The position numbers and the translations under genes are program-made. The notes under the pieces were generated by a model that searched no databases, had not been told where the DNA came from, and saw only the letters and a program-made list of their open reading frames with translations. DNA of 8,082 nucleotides. Origin: VFMC01 sp037131575. Its GTDB lineage: Bacteria > Actinomycetota > Acidimicrobiia > Acidimicrobiales > Ilumatobacteraceae. Of the stretch, positions 1 to 5,289 are shown one piece after another. The stretch is taken from positions 1 through 8,082 of the forward strand of contig JBAXQV010000146.1 in the NCBI GenBank assembly GCA_037131575.1, in the 5' to 3' direction. Every line of letters begins with the position of its first letter. Within the stretch, counting starts at the first letter, position 1.

Positions 1-91
1 CCACGATGGCAGCCACCAAGCGGTTGCCGAGGTCGTGCATTTCGTCGTCGGTGAGCTCGGCGGCGTTGGCGGAACTGGTGGAGTCAGTCAT
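1..91 (-). CDS. Partial CDS, N-terminal 30 residues of an unidentified protein
   Basis: An ATG at 91-89 on the minus strand opens a frame that stays open to the left edge, giving 30 codons. The peptide begins MTDSTSSANAAEL and continues with an acidic, helix-like stretch (TDDEMHDLGNRLVAAIV). No ATG, GTG or TTG lies in frame between this ATG and the arsJ stop, so the start is well constrained. No clear Shine-Dalgarno is visible. The gene lies 53 nt downstream of arsJ in the same direction, so it could be a fourth ars-operon member or an independent gene. I do not recognise the family, and the length is too short for a functional call. Confidence 0.5.
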   Translation of the reverse strand, partial: MTDSTSSANAAELTDDEMHDLGNRLVAAIV

Positions 92-114
92 GGGCGCAGC
101 GTAGATCGGATGAG

Positions 115-146
115 GATCGTCGGTGAACGGTGCGTGACAGACGATC
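115..146 (-). other. Inverted repeat spanning the arsJ stop codon
   Basis: The 7-bp arms GATCGTC (115-121) and GACGATC (140-146) are perfect complements separated by 18 nt. The right arm overlaps the arsJ stop codon (147-145). No T-run follows on the minus strand, so it is not a convincing intrinsic terminator. It could be an mRNA 3' structure between arsJ and the next gene, or chance. Confidence 0.25.
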
Positions 147-1377
147 AGTCGCCGGCGTCGACCGAGGCGAGCGAGATGCTCACCGTGTCGGGAACGGGGG
201 AGAGGCGCAGCGTCGCCAACCAGGTGATGGCAACGAAGGCAGCCGAGCCGAACAACGCGAGTGCCAACCCGCCCCACAGGTACAGCACGCCCGACAGCAG
301 GGTGCCGACGAACCGCCCGGCGGCATTGGCCGAGTAATAGAAGCCCACGTCGAGGGCCACATCGTCGCCGTCGGAATAGGCGAGCACGAGGTACGAGTGC
401 AGCGACGAGTTCACGGCGAACACGACGCCGAACACGATGAGACCGCCCACCACGGCGGTGGTCCTGGCCACGTCGAACGCAACGGCAAGTGCGATGAGCG
501 CCGTGACGGCGCCCAACACCAACGCCCACTGCTGGGCGGCGCCCACTTCGTCGATGGTTCGCCCACCGCGGCCGAGAATGCGCGGGGTGAACGACTGCAC
601 GATGCCGTAGCCGATGACCCAGATGGCCAGGAAGCCACCGACGCCTCGATGCGACCAGCCGAGTTCGTTGGCGAGGAACACGGGTAGCGCCACCACGAAC
701 CAGATGTCGCGTGAGCCGAACAGGAAGAAGCGGGCCAGTGAGAGTCGGTTGATGGAGGTCGACTTCGACAGGATCGAACGCAGCGGCGGCTTCTTCTTCG
801 ACTTGCCGATGTCTTCGTTCAAGAAGACGAGCAACACCACCACCATCACGCCGAGGGCGGCGGCCATGAACCACAGCGCGTTGTCGTAACCGGTCCAGCT
901 CAACAGGGCTGCGCCGAGGAAGAACCCGACACCTTTGAGGGCATTCTTCGAGCCGGTGAGGATGGCCACGAGACGGAACAACGAGCCATCGCCCGCCACG
1001 GTTTTCACGGCGCTCTTCGAGCTCATCTTGGTGAGGTCTTTCGCCACGCCCGACAGCGCCTGCGCGGCCATCACGAACGTGACGGCGAACCACACCGGCC
1101 AACTCGGCCGTTCGGCGGTGAGGGCTGCCAGCGCCACGATCTGCAACCCCAGGCCGGCCACGAGCGTGCGGTTGAGGCCACGGCGAGCACCCACCCAGCC
1201 CCCGAGCAGGTTGGTGAGAATGCCCATGAACTCGTACGAGAGGAACAGGAAGGCGATCGACACCGCCGAGTACCCGAGCTCGTTGAAGTGCAGCAGCACG
1301 AGCATGCGCAGGGCACCGTCGGTGAGCGTGAACGTCCAGTACCCGGCAGTGACCAGGGCGTAGTTGCGGAGTTTCAC
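145..1377 (-). CDS. arsJ: ArsJ, MFS-type organoarsenical (1-arseno-3-phosphoglycerate) efflux permease
   Basis: This is a 410-residue inner-membrane transporter of the major facilitator superfamily. In the characterised system ArsJ exports 1-arseno-3-phosphoglycerate made by a dedicated GAPDH, conferring arsenate resistance. The protein is hydrophobic throughout, with about 12 predicted membrane segments and a basic cytoplasmic loop in the middle (KSKKK, residues 192-196). Motifs I associate with ArsJ are near the N-terminus (TDGALRMLVLLHF, 19-31; YEFMGILTNLLGGW, 48-61) and at 110-127 (GVAKDLTKMSSKSAVKTV). The start is taken as GTG at 1377, because the family begins right at this LRNY segment and because the GTGA overlaps the GAPDH stop by 4 nt, implying translational coupling. 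An upstream in-frame ATG at 1464 lies inside the GAPDH gene and would add 29 residues unlike the family. The frame is intact. Confidence 0.9.
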   Translation of the reverse strand: MKLRNYALVTAGYWTFTLTDGALRMLVLLHFNELGYSAVSIAFLFLSYEFMGILTNLLGGWVGARRGLNRTLVAGLGLQIVALAALTAERPSWPVWFAVTFVMAAQALSGVAKDLTKMSSKSAVKTVAGDGSLFRLVAILTGSKNALKGVGFFLGAALLSWTGYDNALWFMAAALGVMVVVLLVFLNEDIGKSKKKPPLRSILSKSTSINRLSLARFFLFGSRDIWFVVALPVFLANELGWSHRGVGGFLAIWVIGYGIVQSFTPRILGRGGRTIDEVGAAQQWALVLGAVTALIALAVAFDVARTTAVVGGLIVFGVVFAVNSSLHSYLVLAYSDGDDVALDVGFYYSANAAGRFVGTLLSGVLYLWGGLALALFGSAAFVAITWLATLRLSPVPDTVSISLASVDAGD

Positions 1378-2402
1378 AGCGTGCTCGCGCCTGCGATGGT
1401 GCCGGCAACCTTCGCGGCGAGCTCGACCATGCGGAAGGCATAGCCGTACTCGTTGTCGTACCACACCAACACCTTCACCATGCGGCCGTCGATGACCATG
1501 GTGGAGGGACCGTCGACGATGCCCGATCGCGTATCGTTGGTGTAGTCGGCCGACACGAGCGGGCGATCTTCGAAGCCGAGGATGCCGTTCAGCGGGCCGT
1601 CGGCTGCCGCACGTAAGAGGCCGTTCACCTCATCGACGGTGACATCGCGGCTCATGGTGAACACGGCATCGGTGAGCGAAGCATTGAGCAGTGGCACACG
1701 CACGGCGATGCCGTTGAGCTTCCCGGCGAGTTCGGGGTAGATGAGCGTGATGGCGGTGGCCGAGCCGGTGGACGTGGGGATCAGTGAGTTCAGTGCCGAA
1801 CGAGCGCGACGAAGGTCTTTGTGCGGCGCATCCACCACCACCTGTGTGTTGGTGACGTCGTGCATGGTGGTGATGGCGCCGCGTTCGATGCCGATGTTCT
1901 CGTGCAGCACCTTCACCACGGGGGCGAGGCAGTTGGTGGTGCACGACGCGGCGGTGACGATGCGGTGCGCGGCGGGGTCGAAGAGGTGGTCGTTGCAGCC
2001 CATCACCACATTGAGCACACCGGGGCTCTTCACCGGGCACGCCACCACCACATGGCGAACACCGCGGGAGAAGTGCGGTTCGATGTCGGCCGCGGTCTTG
2101 AACTTGCCGGTGGCTTCGATGACGAGGTCGACTCCCAACGCGTCCCAGGGCACGTCGCCCGGTGAACTGAACTCGCTGAACGACACCGACGAACCGTCGA
2201 TGGTGATGGTGGAGCCGTCGGTGGCGACGGTGCCGGGGTAGCGGCCGTGCACGCTGTCGAACTCGAGGAGATGCGCTGCAGTTGCGGCACCGCCTTTCAC
2301 CTCGTTGATGTGCACGAGCTGCAGCCCGGGTTGCTGGCGCAGTGCGCGAACCGCGAGCCTGCCCATGCGGCCGAAGCCGTTGATGCCGATGCGTGTGGTC
2401 AT
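1374..2402 (-). CDS. ArsJ-associated glyceraldehyde-3-phosphate dehydrogenase
   Basis: This is a 342-residue, full-length cytosolic GAPDH. GAPDH oxidises glyceraldehyde-3-phosphate with NAD+ and inorganic phosphate; the ArsJ-linked paralogue can take arsenate instead, giving 1-arseno-3-phosphoglycerate for ArsJ. The Rossmann motif NGFGRMGR is at 8-15. The catalytic block ASCTTNC has Cys154 as nucleophile, and His181 sits in TTMHDVTNTQ. The substrate/anion segment PTSTGSA and the RVP motif follow, and WYDNEYGY lies near the C-terminus. The INEVKGG stretch (32-38), where glycolytic GAPDH usually has IND, resembles ArsJ-linked members as I recall them. ATG at 2402 is the only sensible start. It is 7 nt after the arsR-arsC stop, and the gene overlaps arsJ by 4 nt. 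All catalytic residues are present. Location between an arsenic regulator and arsJ argues for the arsenate role over glycolysis. Confidence 0.92.
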   Translation of the reverse strand: MTTRIGINGFGRMGRLAVRALRQQPGLQLVHINEVKGGAATAAHLLEFDSVHGRYPGTVATDGSTITIDGSSVSFSEFSSPGDVPWDALGVDLVIEATGKFKTAADIEPHFSRGVRHVVVACPVKSPGVLNVVMGCNDHLFDPAAHRIVTAASCTTNCLAPVVKVLHENIGIERGAITTMHDVTNTQVVVDAPHKDLRRARSALNSLIPTSTGSATAITLIYPELAGKLNGIAVRVPLLNASLTDAVFTMSRDVTVDEVNGLLRAAADGPLNGILGFEDRPLVSADYTNDTRSGIVDGPSTMVIDGRMVKVLVWYDNEYGYAFRMVELAAKVAGTIAGASTL

Positions 2403-2404
2403 GA

Positions 2405-2410
2405 CCTTCT
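2405..2410 (-). promoter_or_regulatory. Ribosome binding site of the GAPDH gene, unusually close to its start
   Basis: AGAAGG on the minus strand ends only 2 nt before the ATG at 2402 and begins inside the arsR-arsC stop codon. The spacing is shorter than usual, so translation may rely partly on ribosomes terminating at the fusion gene just upstream. Confidence 0.45.
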
Positions 2411-3087
2411 CATTTCTCGGGGTCGGTGAGGTTGGGGAGGAGGGCGGTGATGCGGGCGTCGATGGCGGCCAGCGCGTCGTCGAACGCGTTGGAGGTTCCT
2501 GCCTCGACCGGGTCGGGTATCGACCAGTGCCACCACTCGGCGGTTGGTTCGAGCTCTTCGTGCGCGCGGTCGCACACCGTCACCACTTGGGTGCCCGTAG
2601 CGATGGGCCCCACCAGACGCGGCTGCGCATCGCCGAGGCGCAAACCGGCCCGACGAGCTGCTGCCACCGCGCCGCGGTGCACGCGTGCCGCCGGGTGTGT
2701 GCCGGCCGACCTGGCGGGCCGACCGGTGCGAGCGGTCCAGAGCGCGGCGGCCAGTTGCGATCGTGCTGAGTTGTGGCTGCAGAGGAACAGCACATCGCCG
2801 GTGGGCGGCGTGCCCACGATGCCGAGTGCGGCCAACGGTTGGCGGACGAGTTGTATGTACTTGCGACGGCCGTCGCCTGCTGATGCGCACCGCATGACGA
2901 GCCCGACCTGCTCGAGCACGTCGAGGTGATGGGCGAGCAGGTTCGACGCAATTCCCAAGCGCGTGGCGAGTTCACCGGGCGAACGATCACTGGTGGCGAG
3001 ATCGTCGACGATGGCCAGTCGGGCGGGTTCTCCGAGCGCGGCATGCATCGCAGCGCGTTGCTCGAGCGACAGTCGAGGGGAGGTCAT
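2410..3087 (-). CDS. ArsR-type regulator fused to LMW-phosphatase-type arsenate reductase (ArsC)
   Basis: This 225-residue, two-domain protein has an ArsR/SmtB-like winged helix at residues 7-90 (recognition region LGIASNLLAHHLDVLEQVGLV, wing CASAGDGRRKY). A low-molecular-weight-phosphatase-fold ArsC follows at 97-218. The ArsC P-loop is CSHNSARS (Cys103, Arg109), and the general-acid loop is IPDP (Asp192), so the active site looks intact. The protein has only three cysteines: C67, C103 and C172. The metal-binding Cys pair in the DNA-recognition helix of classical ArsR proteins is missing. C172 aligns with the first resolving Cys of thioredoxin-linked ArsC, but the second (seven residues on) is Leu179, which would suit mycothiol-dependent turnover. 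The start is ATG at 3087, supported by the winged-helix boundary and by a -10 element 6 nt upstream. It is the first gene of the arsR-arsC, GAPDH, arsJ operon and probably represses it. I recall the same fusion in other actinobacteria; the exact signal sensed is inference. Confidence 0.9.
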   Translation of the reverse strand: MTSPRLSLEQRAAMHAALGEPARLAIVDDLATSDRSPGELATRLGIASNLLAHHLDVLEQVGLVMRCASAGDGRRKYIQLVRQPLAALGIVGTPPTGDVLFLCSHNSARSQLAAALWTARTGRPARSAGTHPAARVHRGAVAAARRAGLRLGDAQPRLVGPIATGTQVVTVCDRAHEELEPTAEWWHWSIPDPVEAGTSNAFDDALAAIDARITALLPNLTDPEK

Positions 3088-3093
3088 GGAGCC

Positions 3094-3123
3094 ATCGTAA
3101 TGACTCAATGAATATTGAGGCAA
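3094..3123 (-). promoter_or_regulatory. Predicted leaderless promoter of the ars operon
   Basis: On the minus strand TTGCCT (3123-3118, -35-like) is separated by 18 nt from TACGAT (3099-3094, -10-like). Six nucleotides after the -10 comes the ATG at 3087, so transcription would start at or next to the start codon. No Shine-Dalgarno precedes this ATG, which fits a leaderless transcript. Each hexamer matches the sigma-70 consensus at four of six positions. Confidence 0.5.
3104..3119. promoter_or_regulatory. Probable ArsR-family operator (perfect 6-4-6 inverted repeat)
   Basis: CTCAAT-GAAT-ATTGAG is a perfect inverted repeat containing the TCAA-N6-TTGA pattern common to ArsR-family operators. 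It fills the spacer between the proposed -35 and -10 and overlaps the -35 by 2 nt, so a bound repressor would block RNA polymerase. A further half-site-like TTGAA lies at 3130-3134. The fusion protein encoded just downstream is the obvious ligand (inference). Confidence 0.65.
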
Positions 3124-3156
3124 GATGTATTGAATGAAAGCTGCCGCCGAGATGAT

Positions 3157-3183
3157 CGTCGATGGCGTCGATGGCGTCGATGG
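3157..3183. repeat. Perfect tandem repeat, three 9-bp units
   Basis: CGTCGATGG occurs three times head to tail (3157-3165, 3166-3174, 3175-3183) in the gap between malQ and the ars promoter, 34 nt upstream of the proposed -35. It could be a degraded coding remnant, a slippage-prone tract or a protein-binding array. No function can be read from sequence alone. Confidence 0.6.
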
Positions 3184-3208
3184 TGGCGGTATGAGGCGCG
3201 CGAACAAA

Positions 3209-3221
3209 GGCCACTCCGGCC
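3209..3221 (-). terminator. Weak terminator-like hairpin downstream of malQ
   Basis: On the minus strand a 4-bp GGCC/GGCC stem (one extra G-U pair possible) with a 5-nt loop is followed by TTTGTT, 20 nt after the malQ stop. The stem is short for an intrinsic terminator, but the position is right for ending malQ transcripts before the ars promoter. Confidence 0.2.
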
Positions 3222-3241
3222 CATCGTGGGAGACACTTGGT

Positions 3242-4855
3242 TCAGAGCAGCTGGTCCACCGGCACGGGCAGCAGACGGCACCAGTTGGGTGGTCCAACGG
3301 TGCCGGGCACATTGGGTTGGTGCACGGCACCGGCGAGGTCGTCGCTGGCGAGCAGGCGCAGGGCACTGGACGACGCGATGAGGGCCGTGTGCACGGCCGT
3401 CGTGGCTGCGCGGGCATCAGCGGCTCCGGGTGCCACCTGTTCGAGTCGTCCGCGCAGGGGGTCGACGGCATCGCGTGCGAACACGCCCGCGATGGTGGGC
3501 AGGTCGTGCGTGGTGATGGTGGCCAACGCGTGCTTGGGCCACTGCGCTGGTGGCTGGGGCTCGAACCACAGCACCCTCGTGCCGGCGATGCCGCACGCCG
3601 CCAGTGCCTCGCGAACCTCGGGCTCCACCGTGCCGAGGTCTTCACCCACCACGAACGCGCCCGCTCGCGTGGCCTCGAGGCAGATGATGGCGAGCAGTTC
3701 ATGGGCCGGGTAGCGCACATAGGCGCCATCGCGTGGCGAGCCACCTGCGGGTACCCAGTACTGTCGGAACAGACCCATCACATGGTCGATGCGCAGGCCC
3801 TGCACGCCGCGCATGGCCGCTCGAATGGTGTGGATGAAGGGCTCGTAGAGTGCGGCGCGCAACTTCCACGGGATGAACGGAGGGATGCCCCACTCCTGGC
3901 CATCGGCATTGAAGGCATCGGGTGGTGCGCCCACGCGAACGTCGAGGGCGAGCAGTGGCGCATAGTCGTTGGCATCGGCTCCGTCGGGGGCGAAACCCAC
4001 TGCGAGGTCGCCAACCACCGCCACCCCGGTGGCCGTCACCTCGGCCAGTTGGGCATCGATGCGTGCCTGTAGCCAGTCGTGAAAACGGGCGACGTGAATC
4101 AACTCGTCGGGTTCGGCATCGGGCCGTTCACAGCGAGCGTTCCACCACGCGATGGCGCTCGGTGCTGGTGCGGTGCCTGAGGTCTGCGGGAACGAGTCGA
4201 ATTGATGCCACAGGGCTGCCCGCTTGGCCTGCCACACGGCATCGCGGTCGACGAGCACATCGGGCGTGCAGCGCAGGTGCGCGGGTGGGGGTGTTCCCAT
4301 GGCGATGAGTAACGGGTCGCGGGCGCGGCGTGTGCTGGGGTAGTAGGGGCTGTCTTGGCGGGGATGGGTAGGGGCCGCCTGATGCATCGGGCTGAGCAGC
4401 AGTGCGCCGCCCCCTGCATCGGCGATCTGCTGAGCGAGCGTGGCCACATCGTGCAAGTCGCCGATGCCCCACGAGTGGTCGCTCCACAGGGCATAGGTCT
4501 GCGCAGCCACGCCCCACGTGGTGGCCAGGGGTGGGCAGGTGGTGGGGTGCACCACCAGGCGAGTCACGGGGCCACCGTCCACCGGCGCCAAGTCGTGGTA
4601 ACCCATCGGCACGGATGAGTCGATCGCGTCGACCACTCCCCATGACTCACCGCCTTCCACGATCAGTTCACACGGGCCGAGCAGCGAGTGTGTGCTGCCT
4701 ACCGAGATGAACCACAGCGGGCGTGGTTGGTGCGCGACACCGATGATGGCAGCGAGGCGGGCGCGTACCTCGGGCGTCACCGGGTGCCATTGGCCGTCGA
4801 TGTCGTGGTAGCCCTCGCTGATTGCGGCGGCGCCGTCGACGCTGTCTCCGTTCAC
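3242..4855 (-). CDS. malQ: 4-alpha-glucanotransferase (amylomaltase/D-enzyme), GH77
   Basis: This 537-residue cytosolic enzyme transfers alpha-1,4-glucan segments between malto-oligosaccharides in maltodextrin and glycogen metabolism. Catalytic motifs are complete: LRIDHVMGL with nucleophile Asp357, VVGEDLGTVEPEV with acid/base Glu405, and TTHDLPT with Asp451. SWGIGDLHDV (128-137), SPYYPSTRRARDPLL (169-183) and the C-terminal NVPGTVGPPNW (515-525) are also family signatures. Residues 12-110 match the accessory N-terminal part of actinobacterial MalQ (GYHDIDGQWHPV, then VPMGYHDLAP and RLVVHPTTCP). At 537 aa it is close to compact forms of about 500 aa and shorter than many actinobacterial versions of about 700. 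The start is GTG at 4855, just ahead of the family's N-terminal GYH segment, with only a weak GGCGG upstream. It is divergent from the coiled-coil gene at 4909 and shows no sign of maltose regulation. Confidence 0.93.
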   Translation of the reverse strand: MNGDSVDGAAAISEGYHDIDGQWHPVTPEVRARLAAIIGVAHQPRPLWFISVGSTHSLLGPCELIVEGGESWGVVDAIDSSVPMGYHDLAPVDGGPVTRLVVHPTTCPPLATTWGVAAQTYALWSDHSWGIGDLHDVATLAQQIADAGGGALLLSPMHQAAPTHPRQDSPYYPSTRRARDPLLIAMGTPPPAHLRCTPDVLVDRDAVWQAKRAALWHQFDSFPQTSGTAPAPSAIAWWNARCERPDAEPDELIHVARFHDWLQARIDAQLAEVTATGVAVVGDLAVGFAPDGADANDYAPLLALDVRVGAPPDAFNADGQEWGIPPFIPWKLRAALYEPFIHTIRAAMRGVQGLRIDHVMGLFRQYWVPAGGSPRDGAYVRYPAHELLAIICLEATRAGAFVVGEDLGTVEPEVREALAACGIAGTRVLWFEPQPPAQWPKHALATITTHDLPTIAGVFARDAVDPLRGRLEQVAPGAADARAATTAVHTALIASSSALRLLASDDLAGAVHQPNVPGTVGPPNWCRLLPVPVDQLL

Positions 4856-4878
4856 ATCCGCCAGTGTGGCCTCTCGTG

Positions 4879-4907
4879 GGCTGGGTACGACGGTCGTAGG
4901 CTGGGTA
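4879..4907. repeat. Palindrome flanked by direct repeats in a divergent promoter region
   Basis: TACGAC-G-GTCGTA (4886-4898) is a 13-bp palindrome with a single central base. It sits between two identical copies of GGCTGGGTA (4879-4887 and 4899-4907) whose starts are 20 bp apart, about two helical turns. The array fills most of the 53-nt gap between divergent malQ and the gene at 4909. It is a good candidate regulator-binding site for one or both genes; the binding protein is unknown. Confidence 0.5.
4897..4902 (+). promoter_or_regulatory. Candidate -10 element for a leaderless transcript of the 4909 gene
   Basis: TAGGCT fits the TANNNT -10 pattern and is followed by 6 nt and then the GTG start at 4909, the same layout as the ars operon promoter. 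There is no Shine-Dalgarno and no convincing -35. It overlaps the right end of the palindrome, so a bound factor would occlude it. Confidence 0.35.
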
Positions 4908-4908
4908 T

Positions 4909-5193
4909 GTGGGCAAGCGGCTGATCGAACGACAACTCCGTGCGACGGGCGCCCGGCTGCGTGGGCTACGCGACGAATTGGGCACCATCGACGCGCAACT
5001 CGCCCAGTTGCGCAGCGATGCCGACGATCTGTTCACCGACGCCGCCATCGGCGTGGTGGGCGCACAGGGCGAACACCGTCGGGCCGCCGAGCATGCCGAG
5101 ACCATGGCTCGCCATCGCGCCAAGGTGGTCGCCGAGATCGCGTCGCTCGAACAACGCCAAGACCAACTCCTCGACCGCCTCACCGCAGGGTGA
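4909..5193 (+). CDS. Small coiled-coil protein of unknown function
   Basis: This 94-residue protein is not recognised as a known family. It is rich in Ala, Arg, Leu, Glu and Gln and reads as two long amphipathic helices, about residues 4-40 (RQLRATGARLRGLRDELGTI and following) and 54-91 (ending EQRQDQLLDRL). A short glycine- and valine-containing turn (IGVVGAQG, 47-54) joins them, suggesting an antiparallel helical hairpin. It has no cysteine, signal peptide or membrane segment. The GTG start at 4909 follows a -10-like element by 6 nt, suggesting leaderless translation; an overlapping ATG at 4907 is out of frame. Third positions are G/C-rich, as in the neighbours. It is transcribed away from malQ, with pdtaR 96 nt downstream in the same direction. 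That gap (5194-5289) shows no clear terminator, so read-through into pdtaR is possible. Confidence 0.7.
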   Translation: MGKRLIERQLRATGARLRGLRDELGTIDAQLAQLRSDADDLFTDAAIGVVGAQGEHRRAAEHAETMARHRAKVVAEIASLEQRQDQLLDRLTAG

Positions 5194-5275
5194 CGCGGTG
5201 CGGAGGTGGCAATCGCGGAAACCGACCGGTGCCGTGTGTCGCTGGAGATGCTTGAATGGCACTCACCCAACCGTG

Positions 5276-5281
5276 AAAGGA
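5276..5281 (+). promoter_or_regulatory. Ribosome binding site fixing the pdtaR start
   Basis: AAAGGA lies 8 nt before the GTG at 5290, good spacing. This, together with the receiver domain beginning at TIRVVIAEDE, favours 5290 over an in-frame start at 5206 that would add 28 residues unlike the family. Confidence 0.65.
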
Positions 5282-5289
5282 CGCCGCCC

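Noticed and set aside
1374..2402. Assignment of the GAPDH as the housekeeping glycolytic enzyme (gapA)
   Set aside because: No glycolytic genes such as pgk or tpiA are adjacent, and it is stitched between an arsenic regulator and arsJ with a 4-nt overlap.
2987..3214. 75-codon minus-strand frame reading through the tandem repeat as IDAIDAID
   Set aside because: It crosses the ars promoter into arsR-arsC in another frame and has no ribosome binding site. The repeat-derived peptide is the only notable part.
3088..3744. Extended N-terminus of the ArsR-ArsC frame back to 3744
   Set aside because: It would overlap the malQ 3' end and read through the proposed promoter and operator. The added 219 residues are Pro/Ser/Arg-rich and unlike any ArsR N-terminus.
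3134..4072. 312-codon open frame on the plus strand starting beside the ars operator
   Set aside because: It runs antisense through malQ, whose frame carries all GH77 catalytic motifs. The predicted peptide resembles no family and is low-complexity at its start, as expected from mirrored codons in G+C-rich DNA.
5194..5289. ANTAR-target style paired hexaloop hairpins in the pdtaR leader
   Set aside because: No two adjacent stem-loops with six-base loops and the expected A/G positions could be drawn by eye in this 96-nt gap.
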